Assembly: GCA_023436925.1 (NCBI GenBank)
Contig: JAEZHJ010000006.1
Span: 1-22,035 of the forward strand
Direction of reading: 5' to 3'
DNA length: 22,035 bases
Origin: Actinomycetes bacterium
GTDB taxonomy: Bacteria; Actinomycetota; Actinomycetes; Propionibacteriales; Propionibacteriaceae
Position numbers and translations under genes: made by a program. Positions 7,026 through 20,624 of the stretch are shown in pieces. The notes beneath the pieces were generated by a model. The model was not told where the DNA came from. It was given only the letters and a program-made list of their open reading frames with translations, and ran no database searches. Positions within the stretch are counted from its first letter, which is position 1. Each line of letters starts with the position of its first letter.

Positions 7026-8430
7026 CAGGCCGAGCACCGGGCGCGACAGCAGCGGGTTCTGGCGGCTGGCGCTGTCGCTGTGCGCCACCCTGGCCCTGGC
7101 GGCGGGGGCGCTCGGGGTCGTCGGCGCCCGACGGCCCCCGGCGCTGGTCAGCGCGAGCATCGCCGCGGAGCGGGCGGTCGCCGTGGGCGGCCAGCAACTG
7201 GTGTTGAAGGGTCGCCAACCCCTTGTCGAGGTCTCCCCCGACCAGGTGGAGGTGATCCCGGCGACGCCGTTCACCGTCACCACCAGCGACAGCCAGCTGA
7301 CCCTGACCTTCCCCCAGCCGCTGCCCTACGGCACCGACTACACCGTCGTGGTGCGCGGCGTGACCAGCCGCCACACCGGCATCTCGACGGACTGGGGCCA
7401 CACCTTCGCCACCCCCGACTACGCGGTGTACTCCCTGGTCAGCCGGGGGCCGTCCCGGTTCGGCGCCGAGGACCGGGTCACCCGCACCACCGTCGACGGC
7501 TCCGAGCCGGTGACCGTCCTGGCCGCGCCCGGCCTGGAGGAGTACGCCGTCACCGCGGGCACCGTGGTGGCGATCGCCCGCACCGGTGACATCGAGACCG
7601 AACTGGTCGCGACCGTCGCCGCCGACGCGGACGTGATGCGGCTGGAGACACCGCCGGGGACCTCCCAGTCCCGGCTGCGCGGCTCGGCCGAGCACGGCCT
7701 GGTCGGCTACACCGTCAGCGGGCAGGCTCCCGAACGCAACTACGACCGGGCACTGTTCCTGCAGGACGTCGCCGACCCGTCCACCACGCCGCACGAGGTG
7801 ACGGCCGCCGGTGGGGGGCCGCTGCCGGTGGTCGACTGGGCCTTCATCCCCGGCACCCGCTCCCTGGTGCTGCAGGACGACACCGGCCAGGTCTTCCTCA
7901 CCGGCGTCGAGCCGGGGTCCGGGCTGGTCCCGCTCGGCAGCCACGAGCACCTGCTCGGCTTCCTGCCCGGCACCACCACTCTGGTCGTGGTGACCGGGAA
8001 CGACGAGGCCCTGCTCGACCTGGCCGCCGGCACCACCACCCCGCTGCCCGAGCCCGGGGACGCCGGCGCCACCGACATCCTGGCCGGCAAGCGCACCATG
8101 ATCGGCCCGTCCGAGTGGGTGCAGCAGTTCGACGACATCACCATGGTCGGCGAGGTCGCCACCATCACCTCCCGGCTGGTGCACACCCGCGCCGGGAGCG
8201 AGACCACGGTGGCCACCGTCCCGCCCGACCTGGGCAGGCTGCTGGACTCCGGGGTCTCGGCGAACGGCCAGTTCGCGTGGGTCGAGATCCTCACCGCCGG
8301 AGCACCGGCGGAGGACCTGACCTCGGGGGCCACCGACAACTCGGTCACCGTGCTGATCGACCTGGCCACCGGCGAGTCGCTGGCGGCCGTGCCGGGCGCC
8401 GAGCCGCTGTGGGTGACCGGCGGACCCTAG
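7015..8430 (+). CDS. Uncharacterised secreted or anchored protein with Ig-like and propeller-like regions
   Basis: A 471-residue protein I cannot assign to a named family. A positively charged start and one hydrophobic helix (about 15-38) indicate a signal anchor or signal peptide; there is no lipobox Cys. Residues ~60-135 look like a bacterial Ig (Big_5/SbsA-type) domain: LTLTFPQPLPYGTDYTVVV followed by a GVTS turn and THTFAT-like ending. Residues ~140-470 are beta-rich with recurring short hydrophobic strands, consistent with a beta-propeller. Its ATG lies 11 nt inside the TIGR03943 gene, so it is translationally coupled to the permease pair and probably works with it on the outer face. It ends convergently with the hydrolase gene. 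Confidence 0.75.
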   Translation: MTSSRPSTGRDSSGFWRLALSLCATLALAAGALGVVGARRPPALVSASIAAERAVAVGGQQLVLKGRQPLVEVSPDQVEVIPATPFTVTTSDSQLTLTFPQPLPYGTDYTVVVRGVTSRHTGISTDWGHTFATPDYAVYSLVSRGPSRFGAEDRVTRTTVDGSEPVTVLAAPGLEEYAVTAGTVVAIARTGDIETELVATVAADADVMRLETPPGTSQSRLRGSAEHGLVGYTVSGQAPERNYDRALFLQDVADPSTTPHEVTAAGGGPLPVVDWAFIPGTRSLVLQDDTGQVFLTGVEPGSGLVPLGSHEHLLGFLPGTTTLVVVTGNDEALLDLAAGTTTPLPEPGDAGATDILAGKRTMIGPSEWVQQFDDITMVGEVATITSRLVHTRAGSETTVATVPPDLGRLLDSGVSANGQFAWVEILTAGAPAEDLTSGATDNSVTVLIDLATGESLAAVPGAEPLWVTGGP

Positions 8431-9428
8431 CCCGGCTGGGCCTGGACGAGCGGCCGGACCAGCAGGCCCCCCGCGGCCGGGTCGGCCACCCCCAGCGCGG
8501 CCTGCACCACCGCGACCACCTGCTCGGTGCTGCCGCGGCGGGGTGACCACGGGTCGATGAAGTCGTGCCACCAGCCCAGGGCGGCGTCCAGGGTGGCCTC
8601 GGCGTAGTAGTCGGCGTGCTCGGCGAAGACCCGCGCCGCGAAGCCGCGGGCGGCGTCGCGGCGGATCGCGAAGTCGCCCGGGTTCGTGACCAGCACCACC
8701 CGGTCGAGCTGGTGGCGGGCCTCGAACCCGTCGAACATCGCCTCGGACAGGTGGAGGTACGGCATCAGCCCGGCCAGCGGGAAGCCCGGGTACGCATGCG
8801 GGCTGTGCCCCAGGTTCTCCTTCACCCGCGGGTCCCACCAGTAGTAGATCCTGGGCACCAGCGCCGGGAACCGGACCAGCAGCCGGACCACCGGCAGGGG
8901 GATCCCCTTCGGCGCCACCAGCGGTGCGATCATCGCCAGCCGCCGGACCTCCGGCCGGGTACCGGCGGCCCAGGCGGCCAGCACCCCGCCGGCCGACAGC
9001 CCGGTCACCCAGACCGGGTCGCCGAACCCGGCCGCGATGTCGATGCAGGTGCTGACGTGCGCGGTCAGGTCGCTGACCTGCAGGTCGTCCAGGGCGCGGT
9101 TCAGCACGTCGGTGTAGCCCTGGTGCGGCTGCCGGGGAACCAGGACCCGGTAGCCGAGTCCGGCCAGGGCCGTGGCGAGGGCGGTCAGCTGGCTGGGGGC
9201 GTTGGTGAAGCCGTGCCAGCCGACGATGGTCGCCCTGGCGGGCCCGCGCGGCTCGAAGAGCTGCGTCCGCGTGCTCTCCCCCACCCGGTGGTCATCGGCC
9301 GCGCAGAGTTCGGCGAACCGCTCCCGCGCCTCGTCCACGGTCGCGGCGGGCCGGGCTTCGGGCAGCACGGGAGTGCCGATGGCCAGCGCGCGGCGAAAGC
9401 CGCGGCGGGCCGGCAGGGTGGCCGACAT
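8427..9428 (-). CDS. Alpha/beta hydrolase
   Basis: A 333-residue alpha/beta-hydrolase-fold protein. Oxyanion-hole motif WHGFTN lies at 71-76, nucleophile elbow GLSAG with Ser145 at 143-147, likely acid Asp252 (NPGDFA) and likely catalytic His288 (WWHDF). No signal peptide is evident, so it should be cytoplasmic. The active-site set fits an esterase, lipase or thioesterase, but the substrate cannot be read from sequence. Start ATG 9428 has GGAGG five nt upstream. It is a single minus-strand gene, divergent from the redox operon and convergent with the secreted protein, sharing a CTAG with the latter's stop. A weak -10 (TAGACT, complement of 9468-9473) is possible. Confidence 0.85.
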   Translation of the reverse strand: MSATLPARRGFRRALAIGTPVLPEARPAATVDEARERFAELCAADDHRVGESTRTQLFEPRGPARATIVGWHGFTNAPSQLTALATALAGLGYRVLVPRQPHQGYTDVLNRALDDLQVSDLTAHVSTCIDIAAGFGDPVWVTGLSAGGVLAAWAAGTRPEVRRLAMIAPLVAPKGIPLPVVRLLVRFPALVPRIYYWWDPRVKENLGHSPHAYPGFPLAGLMPYLHLSEAMFDGFEARHQLDRVVLVTNPGDFAIRRDAARGFAARVFAEHADYYAEATLDAALGWWHDFIDPWSPRRGSTEQVVAVVQAALGVADPAAGGLLVRPLVQAQPG

Positions 9429-9677
9429 CAGCGCCTCCGATCGGCGTCGGGGGGTCGACGCAGCCGCAGTCTAGCGACGCCGGGCCGCCTGGGAAGGGGG
9501 TCTGGGCCGCTTCGTCCACCGCCTGGCCACCCCGGCCACACCGACCCGATTTCGGGCCTTGAGCGTCACCTAAATCCGCTAGTGGGCTCAGGATCGACGG
9601 GTTTGCCGGACCTCCAGCGCGAGAGGCCTAGCCAGAGTAAATTTCGGGGGGCAAGGTCGCCCAGCGGAGGGTTCGAG

Positions 9678-11300
9678 ATGGCTCGCGATATCACCCAGTT
9701 GCCCGACCTGGCCGCCGAGGGCGGCCGGGTGGCGCCCGTCCGCTCCCGGATGCCGGTCTACGTCGACCTGCTGCCACCGTGCAACAACGCCTGCCCCGCC
9801 GGGGAGAACATCCAGGAGTGGCTGCGGCTGGTCAAGGCCGGCCAGGACGAGGCGGCCTGGCGCGAGCTGGTGCGCAACAACCCGTTCCCGGCGATCCACG
9901 GCCGGGTCTGCTACCACCCGTGTGAAGCGGCCTGCAACCGGGTCGAGCTGGACGGCGCGGTCTCGATCCACTCCGTCGAGCGCTACCTGGGCGACCTGGC
10001 CATCGAGCGCGGCTGGAGCTTCGTGAAGCCGCGATTCTCCTCCGGCCGCCGGGTGATGGTGGTCGGCGCCGGGCCGTCCGGGCTGTCGGCGGCCTACCAC
10101 CTGGCCATGGCCGGGCACGAGGTCGAGATCCGCGACGCCTCCCCGCTGCCCGGCGGGATGATGCGCTACGGCATCCCCGAGTACCGGCTGCCGCGGGACG
10201 TGCTGGACGCCGAGGTGAGCCGGCTGGTCGACCTCGGGGTCCGGATCGTCACCGACTACAAGGTCGTCGACCTGCTCGCCGACCAGGCCGAGGGCGGGTT
10301 CGACGCGGTCTTCGTCGCGATCGGCGCCCACCTCTCCCGCCGGGTCGACATCCCCGGCCGGGACGCCTCCCGGATCGTCGATGCGGTGAGCTTCCTGCGC
10401 GGGGTGGCCAGCGGCGAGCGTCCGGTGATCGGCCGCAAGGTGGCCGTCTACGGCGGCGGCAACACCGCCATGGACGCCGCCCGGGTGGCCCGCCGGCTGG
10501 GGGCGGAGGAGTCGATCATCATCTACCGGCGCACCGAGGAACAGATGCCGGCGCACGCCGAGGAGAAGGAGGGGGCGCTGAGCGAGGGCGTCACCATGAA
10601 CTGGCTGCGCACCATCTCCAGCGTCGACGAGGAGGAGCTGACCGTCGAGATCATGGAACTCGACTCCGACGGCCGGGCCACCGGGACCGGGCGGTTCGAG
10701 AAGCTCCAGGCCGACACCGTCATCCTCGCCCTGGGCCAGGAGACCGACTCCGACTTCCTGCGCCGGATCCCCGGCATCGGCTTCGACCACGACGTCGTCC
10801 GGGTCGACCCGCGCACCCTGATGACCGGGGTCCCCGGCATCTTCGCCGGCGGCGACGCCGTCCCGAGCGAGCGGACGGTGACCGTCGGCGTCGGCCACGG
10901 CAAGCGCGCCGCCCGGCAGATCGACGCCTGGCTGGCCGGACGCGAGGCGACCAGCCGGCCCAAGCACGACCTGGCCAGCTTCGACAAGCTGCACCTGTGG
11001 TACTTCGGCGACGCCCGCCGCACCACCCAGCCCGAGCTCGAACCGACCGAGCGGATCACCGACTTCGACGAGATCGTCGGCGGCCTGGGCGACGAACAGG
11101 CCCACGCCGAGGCCGGCCGCTGCCTGTCCTGCGGCAACTGCTTCGAGTGCGACGGCTGCCTGGGCGCCTGCCCGGAGGACGCGGTCATCAAGCTCGGCAA
11201 GGGCTTCCGCTACCGGTTCGACTACGACAAGTGCACCGGCTGCGCCACCTGCTTCGAACAGTGCCCGGTCCACGCCATCGAGATGATCAAGGAGCAGTGA
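9678..11300 (+). CDS. GltD-like NAD(P)/FAD oxidoreductase with C-terminal 2[4Fe-4S] ferredoxin domain
   Basis: A 540-residue iron-sulfur flavoprotein. The N-terminal Fer4_20-type domain has Cys35, 39, 78, 82 and 86; it lacks the usual preceding Cys motif of GltD, so cluster number is uncertain. The FAD Rossmann motif VVGAGPSG lies at about 128-135 and the NAD(P) motif GGGNTAMDAAR at 259-269. The FAD-closing segment GIFAGGDAV follows. The C-terminus has two ferredoxin-like sets: Cys488/491/494/498 (plus Cys482, 485) and Cys519/522/525/529. The architecture resembles proteins annotated as putative glutamate synthase small subunit, but no large subunit is present. With nifJ next door, ferredoxin:NAD(P) electron transfer is the likely job. 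Start ATG 9678 is fixed by GGAGG at 9666-9670. Confidence 0.88.
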   Translation: MARDITQLPDLAAEGGRVAPVRSRMPVYVDLLPPCNNACPAGENIQEWLRLVKAGQDEAAWRELVRNNPFPAIHGRVCYHPCEAACNRVELDGAVSIHSVERYLGDLAIERGWSFVKPRFSSGRRVMVVGAGPSGLSAAYHLAMAGHEVEIRDASPLPGGMMRYGIPEYRLPRDVLDAEVSRLVDLGVRIVTDYKVVDLLADQAEGGFDAVFVAIGAHLSRRVDIPGRDASRIVDAVSFLRGVASGERPVIGRKVAVYGGGNTAMDAARVARRLGAEESIIIYRRTEEQMPAHAEEKEGALSEGVTMNWLRTISSVDEEELTVEIMELDSDGRATGTGRFEKLQADTVILALGQETDSDFLRRIPGIGFDHDVVRVDPRTLMTGVPGIFAGGDAVPSERTVTVGVGHGKRAARQIDAWLAGREATSRPKHDLASFDKLHLWYFGDARRTTQPELEPTERITDFDEIVGGLGDEQAHAEAGRCLSCGNCFECDGCLGACPEDAVIKLGKGFRYRFDYDKCTGCATCFEQCPVHAIEMIKEQ

Positions 11301-11301
11301 G

Positions 11302-14867
<3,566 letters not shown>

Positions 14868-14871
<4 letters not shown>

Positions 14872-15896
14872 ACCTCGAGACCAGCTACCTGGGACTCCCG
14901 CTGCGGAACCCGCTGGTGGCTTCGGCCGGCCCGCTGTCGCAGACCGTCGACGGGGTGAAGGGCCTCGCCGACGGCGGGGTGGGCGCCGTCGTGCTCTACT
15001 CGCTGTTCGAGGAGCAGGTCCGCGCCCAGCTCGCCCAGGCCGAACGGGATGCGCAGCTCGAGGAGGAGCACGCCGAGGCGTTCGCGGAGGCGACCAGCTA
15101 TTTCCCGAACCTGTCCACCGAACCGGCCGAGACGGTCGCGGTCAGCTACCTGTCCCTGGTGGAGCGCGCAGCCCGGGCGATCGACGTCCCGCTGATCGCC
15201 TCGCTGAACGGCAGCTCGATGGGGTCGTGGGTACGGTTCGCCCGGCAACTGGAGGAGGCCGGGGCGTCCGCGCTGGAACTGAACATCTACTTCGTCCCGG
15301 GTGACCTCACGCTGACCGGGGCCGACGTGGACCAGCGCCATGTCGACATCGTCGCCGGGGTGAAACAGAGCGTCTCCATCCCGGTCGCGGTCAAGCTGTC
15401 GCCGTACTTCTCGTCCTTCGGCAACCTGGCGATGCGACTGGTCGAGGCCGGCGCCGACGGCCTGGTGCTGTTCAACCGGTTCCTGCAGCCGGAGGTGGAC
15501 ATCGAGCGCGTCGAGGTGGTGCCCGCCGTCGAGCTCTCCAGCCGCGCCGACGCCCGGCTGCCACGGACCTGGATCGCCGCGCTTCGCCACCGGCTGCCTG
15601 TCTCGCTGGCCGCCAGCTCGGGGGTCGAGGATGCCGACGACGTGGTGCGCCACCTGCTCGCCGGGGCCGACGTCGTGATGACCACGTCCGCCCTGATCCG
15701 GCATGGCCGGGACTACTCCCGGGTGCTGCTGGACGGGCTGGACGGCTGGCTGCAGCGCAAGGGGTTCCGCAGCGTCGGGCAGGCCCGCGGCCTGCTCGCG
15801 GTGCCGCTGGAGACCGACCCGGACGGCTTCCAGCGCGCCGGGTACGTCACGGCGCTGGAGCGTGCCAAGGCCCGGTACGGATCGCTGGTCGGCTGA
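14868..15896 (+). CDS. Dihydroorotate dehydrogenase-like flavoprotein (atypical)
   Basis: A 342-residue FMN-type TIM-barrel protein. It opens with GLPLRNPLVASAGPLS, typical of DHOD/PreA proteins. FMN-contact features remain: Lys176 in PVAVKLSP, LFNRF, ASSGVEDADD and the phosphate-binding segment ending TSALIRHG. Where class 1 DHODs carry the NxSCPN catalytic motif, this protein reads LNIYFVPGD (Asn139-Asp146), so the catalytic Cys/Ser is missing. It should not be annotated as pyrD. It is translationally coupled to nifJ by ATGA overlap, with AGGAG at 14857-14861. Together with the GltD-like gene it recalls a split dihydropyrimidine dehydrogenase, but without that enzyme's catalytic Cys. Substrate unknown; a role as redox partner of the PFOR operon is inference. 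Confidence 0.85.
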
Positions 15897-15926
15897 GCCT
15901 GGTCAGTCGCCGACCCGCGGGCCAGC

Positions 15927-15950
15927 GATAATGTGGGGGCACTCAGGAGG
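15927..15950 (+). promoter_or_regulatory. Possible -10 (GATAAT) and strong ribosome-binding site for the glycosyltransferase
   Basis: GATAAT at 15927-15932 is a good -10, with no convincing -35. AGGAGG at 15945-15950 is a consensus Shine-Dalgarno sequence. Five nt after it lies ATC at 15956, in frame with the glycosyltransferase; no ATG, GTG or TTG is placed for this site in that frame. Confidence 0.5.
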
Positions 15951-15955
15951 TCACC

Positions 15956-17350
15956 ATCAGCGAGGATCCGCAGGACGCCGGACCGGAGGTCGACGACCGG
16001 CCGGTCAAGCCGCTCACCATCGCCCAGTTCACCGACAACTACGGCCCCGGTCACTCCGGCCTGTTGTACGCCGTCCACTTCCTGGAGAAGCAGGTCCTGG
16101 ACGCCGGGCACCGCCTGCTGGTCGTCGCGCCGGTCGCCGACGGGCCGAACCCGTACGCCGGGCACGAGCGGCGCCGCGAGATCCGGCTGCCCTCGGTGCC
16201 GCTGCCGGGCAACCGGATCCGGATCTCGATGGGCCAGGACTTCGACTACCGCCTCGCCCAGCTGGTCGCCAACCCGCCGGACGTGATCCACGTCCACGGC
16301 CTGGGCGGGGTCGGCCTGCTCGGGATGTGGGTGGCGCAGCGGACCGGCAAGCCGCTGATCGTCACGTGGCACACCGACTTCGAGGCCTACGCCGACCACT
16401 ACTGGCACCTGGTGCCGTTGCTGAACGCCGCGTACAAGGTCTACACGATGCGGATGGACGGCATCACCTGGGCGCAGCTGAAGAAGCGGATCCGTTTCAA
16501 GCGGCCCCGGCGGGGTCGGGCCCAGGTCGAGCTGCTGCAGGTGGCGGGCGGGATGCTGACCGACGCCGTCCTGGTCACCACACCCTCGGACAAGACCGCG
16601 AAGCGGGTGCTGGAGATCGCGCCGGCCGCCAGGGTGCGGGTGGTCCCCAACGGCACCGACGCCCTGCCCGAACTGCCCCCGGTCCCGAAGGGACGCGGCC
16701 CGCGCCTGCTGTACATCGGCCGGATCGCGGTCGAGAAGGGCATCGACCTGATGCTGGACGGGTTCCAGCTGGTCCGCGACCACCTGCCCGACGCGGAACT
16801 GATGCTGGTCGGAGACTGGCGCTCGGCCGGTCCGGGGCTGCGGAACCGGCTGAAGCGGGCGAGCCGGTTCGGCGGGGTCAAGCTGGTCGGCCAGATCCCG
16901 CGGGAACAGCTCGGCGCCTACTACGCCTCGGCCGACCTGTTCGTGTTCACCTCGCAGACCGACACCCAGGCGCTGGTGCTGCACGAGGCCGCCCACGCCG
17001 GGCTGCCCTTCGTGTCGGTCGACAGCGAACTGCGGCTGGTGATGGACCAGGGGGTCAACGCCCTGTTCGCCCGGCCGAACGCCGTGTCCCTGGCGGGGAC
17101 GATTGTGAAGATGCTCGGCGCGCTGGAGAACCCGGAGTACCGCGCGCGCGCCGCCGCCCGCAGCAAGGAGATGGCCGCCCGGTACACGATCGCCAACCAG
17201 TCCCGGGAGTTCGTCGAGATCTACGAGCAGGTCGCAGCCGGCGAGCCGGTGGAGGTGACCGAAGGGATCGAGCCAGACCTCGCCCGTCCGGTCTTCCCGA
17301 CCCGGCGGATCACCGCCACCTACCAGCCGCCGGTGCCCTCCGGCGACTGA
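15956..17350 (+). CDS. GT-B fold glycosyltransferase (GT4-like), probable ATC start
   Basis: A 464-residue glycosyltransferase if read from ATC 15956. Residues 20-37 (LTIAQFTDNYGPGHSGLL) form the first strand and glycine loop of the GT-B acceptor domain, so the true start must lie before them. The in-frame stop at 15929 leaves no ATG/GTG/TTG before TTG 16064, which would delete this loop; the AGGAGG at 15945-15950 points to ATC. The C-terminal donor domain has GRIAVEKG (Arg256, Lys261) and TDTQALVLHEA, where Asp336 replaces the usual first Glu of the EX7E motif and Glu344 is kept. It resembles lipid or phosphatidylinositol/diacylglycerol glycosyltransferases acting at the membrane surface; substrate is not determinable here. 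Confidence 0.82.
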   Translation: MSEDPQDAGPEVDDRPVKPLTIAQFTDNYGPGHSGLLYAVHFLEKQVLDAGHRLLVVAPVADGPNPYAGHERRREIRLPSVPLPGNRIRISMGQDFDYRLAQLVANPPDVIHVHGLGGVGLLGMWVAQRTGKPLIVTWHTDFEAYADHYWHLVPLLNAAYKVYTMRMDGITWAQLKKRIRFKRPRRGRAQVELLQVAGGMLTDAVLVTTPSDKTAKRVLEIAPAARVRVVPNGTDALPELPPVPKGRGPRLLYIGRIAVEKGIDLMLDGFQLVRDHLPDAELMLVGDWRSAGPGLRNRLKRASRFGGVKLVGQIPREQLGAYYASADLFVFTSQTDTQALVLHEAAHAGLPFVSVDSELRLVMDQGVNALFARPNAVSLAGTIVKMLGALENPEYRARAAARSKEMAARYTIANQSREFVEIYEQVAAGEPVEVTEGIEPDLARPVFPTRRITATYQPPVPSGD

Positions 17351-17357
17351 CGGGCGG

Positions 17358-17361
<4 letters not shown>
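17347..17361. terminator. Small inverted repeat holding both convergent stop codons
   Basis: CTGAC (17347-17351) and GTCAG (17357-17361) pair around loop GGGCG. The arms contain the glycosyltransferase TGA and, on the other strand, the copA TGA. The stem is only 5 bp, so a bidirectional terminator role is tentative. Confidence 0.3.
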
Positions 17362-19553
<2,192 letters not shown>

Positions 19554-19604
19554 GGGCTCACTTCGCACGGTGGTTGGGGTGGGTGGCTTCGCAGGCCGGG
19601 CGGG

Positions 19605-19811
19605 TCAGGCCAGGCTGTACTGGTCGCCGGCCTCGTAGACCGCCTCGACGACCCGGTCGAAGTCGACGGGCGTCTGGCTGTGGACGGTCATCGCGCCGCC
19701 GAGGTCGAGGTCGACGCCGGTGACCCCGGGGATCGCCAGCACCTCCTCCTTGACCGCGTTGACGCAGTGGCCGCAGGTCATGCCGGTGACGGTGTAGCTG
19801 GTGTCGAACAT
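19605..19811 (-). CDS. copZ: Copper chaperone CopZ (heavy-metal-associated domain)
   Basis: A 68-residue single HMA-domain protein with the Cu(I) motif GMTCGHC (Cys13, Cys16) in a beta-alpha-beta-beta-alpha-beta length pattern. It binds Cu(I) in the cytoplasm and passes it to CopA. Start ATG 19811 has GGAG five nt upstream. It lies between csoR and copA on the same strand, 51 nt from copA, so it is part of the same transcript. The size and position match actinobacterial csoR-copZ-copA operons. Confidence 0.93.
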   Translation of the reverse strand: MFDTSYTVTGMTCGHCVNAVKEEVLAIPGVTGVDLDLGGAMTVHSQTPVDFDRVVEAVYEAGDQYSLA

Positions 19812-19855
19812 CGGTTCTCCTTGGGTTGGTGTAGCGGGTGGGTCGTCGGGGTGGG

Positions 19856-20185
19856 TCAGGACCGGACGAGCCGGCCGATCGCGGCGGCGGCCTCGGAGAG
19901 CTTGGCTTCGGCGACCTCGCCGCCCTCCCGGACGGCCTCGGCCACGCAGTGCTGCAGGTGCTCCTCGAGCAGCACCAGGGCGAAGGATTCCAGGGCCTTG
20001 GTGGTGGCCGAGACCTGGGTGAGGATGTCGATGCAGTAGACGTCCTCGCTCACCATTCGCTGCAGGCCCCTGGCCTGCCCCTCGATGCGCTTGAGGCGTC
20101 GCAGGTGCTCCTCGCGGGTGGCGCTGTAGCCGTTCGGACCGGCGGTTTGGTGAGCCTGGTGTGCAGTGTGTGACGACTGATCCAC
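19856..20185 (-). CDS. csoR: Copper-sensing transcriptional repressor CsoR
   Basis: A 109-residue all-helical DUF156-family repressor. The Cu(I) ligand set is Cys51, His76 and Cys80; the spacing (25 then 4) equals that of the Mycobacterium tuberculosis CsoR Cys36-His61-Cys65 site. The N-terminal segment RREEHLRRLKRIEGQ-like (about 24-38) contacts DNA in the family. A short His-rich N-terminal extension (HTAHQAHQ) precedes the fold. Start is GTG 20185 with AGAGGA six nt upstream. It heads the copZ-copA operon and should repress it, and itself, until copper binds. A perfect CsoR operator sits 28 bp upstream. Confidence 0.95.
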   Translation of the reverse strand: MDQSSHTAHQAHQTAGPNGYSATREEHLRRLKRIEGQARGLQRMVSEDVYCIDILTQVSATTKALESFALVLLEEHLQHCVAEAVREGGEVAEAKLSEAAAAIGRLVRS

Positions 20186-20208
20186 GAGCGATCCTCTCTT
20201 CCCTTGTC

Positions 20209-20237
20209 AGGGTACCCCCCGGGGGTATGTTACACAA
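20209..20237 (-). promoter_or_regulatory. csoR-copZ-copA promoter with embedded CsoR operator
   Basis: On the minus strand TTGTGT (20237-20232) and TACCCT (20214-20209) are separated by 17 bp. The spacer holds TACCCCCCGGGGGTA (20213-20227), a textbook CsoR palindrome of the TACCC..GGGTA type. Bound CsoR would cover the -10 and block RNA polymerase. Confidence 0.85.
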
Positions 20238-20510
20238 GAGACGGGCTGTGGACAGGGTGTGCATAACTCCGGAATGAGAGCGCTATATCCGGGCGGCGGT
20301 ACCGTTGTCAAGCGGGGCCACCTTCAGCTGGTGTTCACCTCCCATTCAATTTCCATCCACAGCCTGCGAGTCACGTGTTGCCTAGTCACAGCCATATTGT
20401 CGAGATAACTCCCAGACTGTCCACAGCCAGGCCACCACGTTGTACACAAGCCCTGAGGCGTGTCTTCGAAGTTGTCCCCAGACCATCCACAGGGCCTGTG
20501 GAGGCCGCCG

Positions 20511-20543
20511 TTGAGGACCCTGCCCGGACGGTCTAGCGTGGGG
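20511..20543 (+). promoter_or_regulatory. Candidate dnaB promoter P1
   Basis: TTGAGG at 20511-20516 and TAGCGT at 20534-20539 have a 17-bp spacer. The -10 lies in the 14-mer GGTCTAGCGTGGGG (20530-20543), which recurs with one change 95 bp downstream. Confidence 0.45.
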
Positions 20544-20624
20544 CTCACCCAGATCGCTCCCAGCCCGCCCCCGGCCACGTCTGCGCCGTCGCGAGCGGGG
20601 GCACAGCAGGACTGTCAGACCGGC

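Noticed and set aside
6772..8838. Minus-strand open frame opposite the permease partner and secreted protein
   Set aside because: It overlaps two coupled plus-strand genes and the hydrolase in another frame, and has antisense-type composition.
9545..9556. Hairpin CCCGATTTCGGG between hydrolase and redox operon
   Set aside because: The loop is only 2 nt and there is no T-tract or gene end nearby; likely chance in GC-rich DNA.
9429..9677. Search for a redox-regulator site or clear promoter ahead of the PFOR operon
   Set aside because: Only weak hexamers (TTGAGC at 9559, TAGTGG at 9580, 15-bp spacing) were seen, and no Rex- or FNR-like palindrome; not strong enough to list.
16064..17350. TTG 16064 as the glycosyltransferase start
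   Set aside because: It removes the conserved first strand and glycine loop of the GT-B fold and has no Shine-Dalgarno; the AGGAGG at 15945-15950 points to ATC 15956.
20324..20578. 84-codon minus-strand frame in the dnaB upstream region
   Set aside because: No ribosome-binding site and no family resemblance; it runs across the DnaA-box cluster and candidate dnaB promoter.
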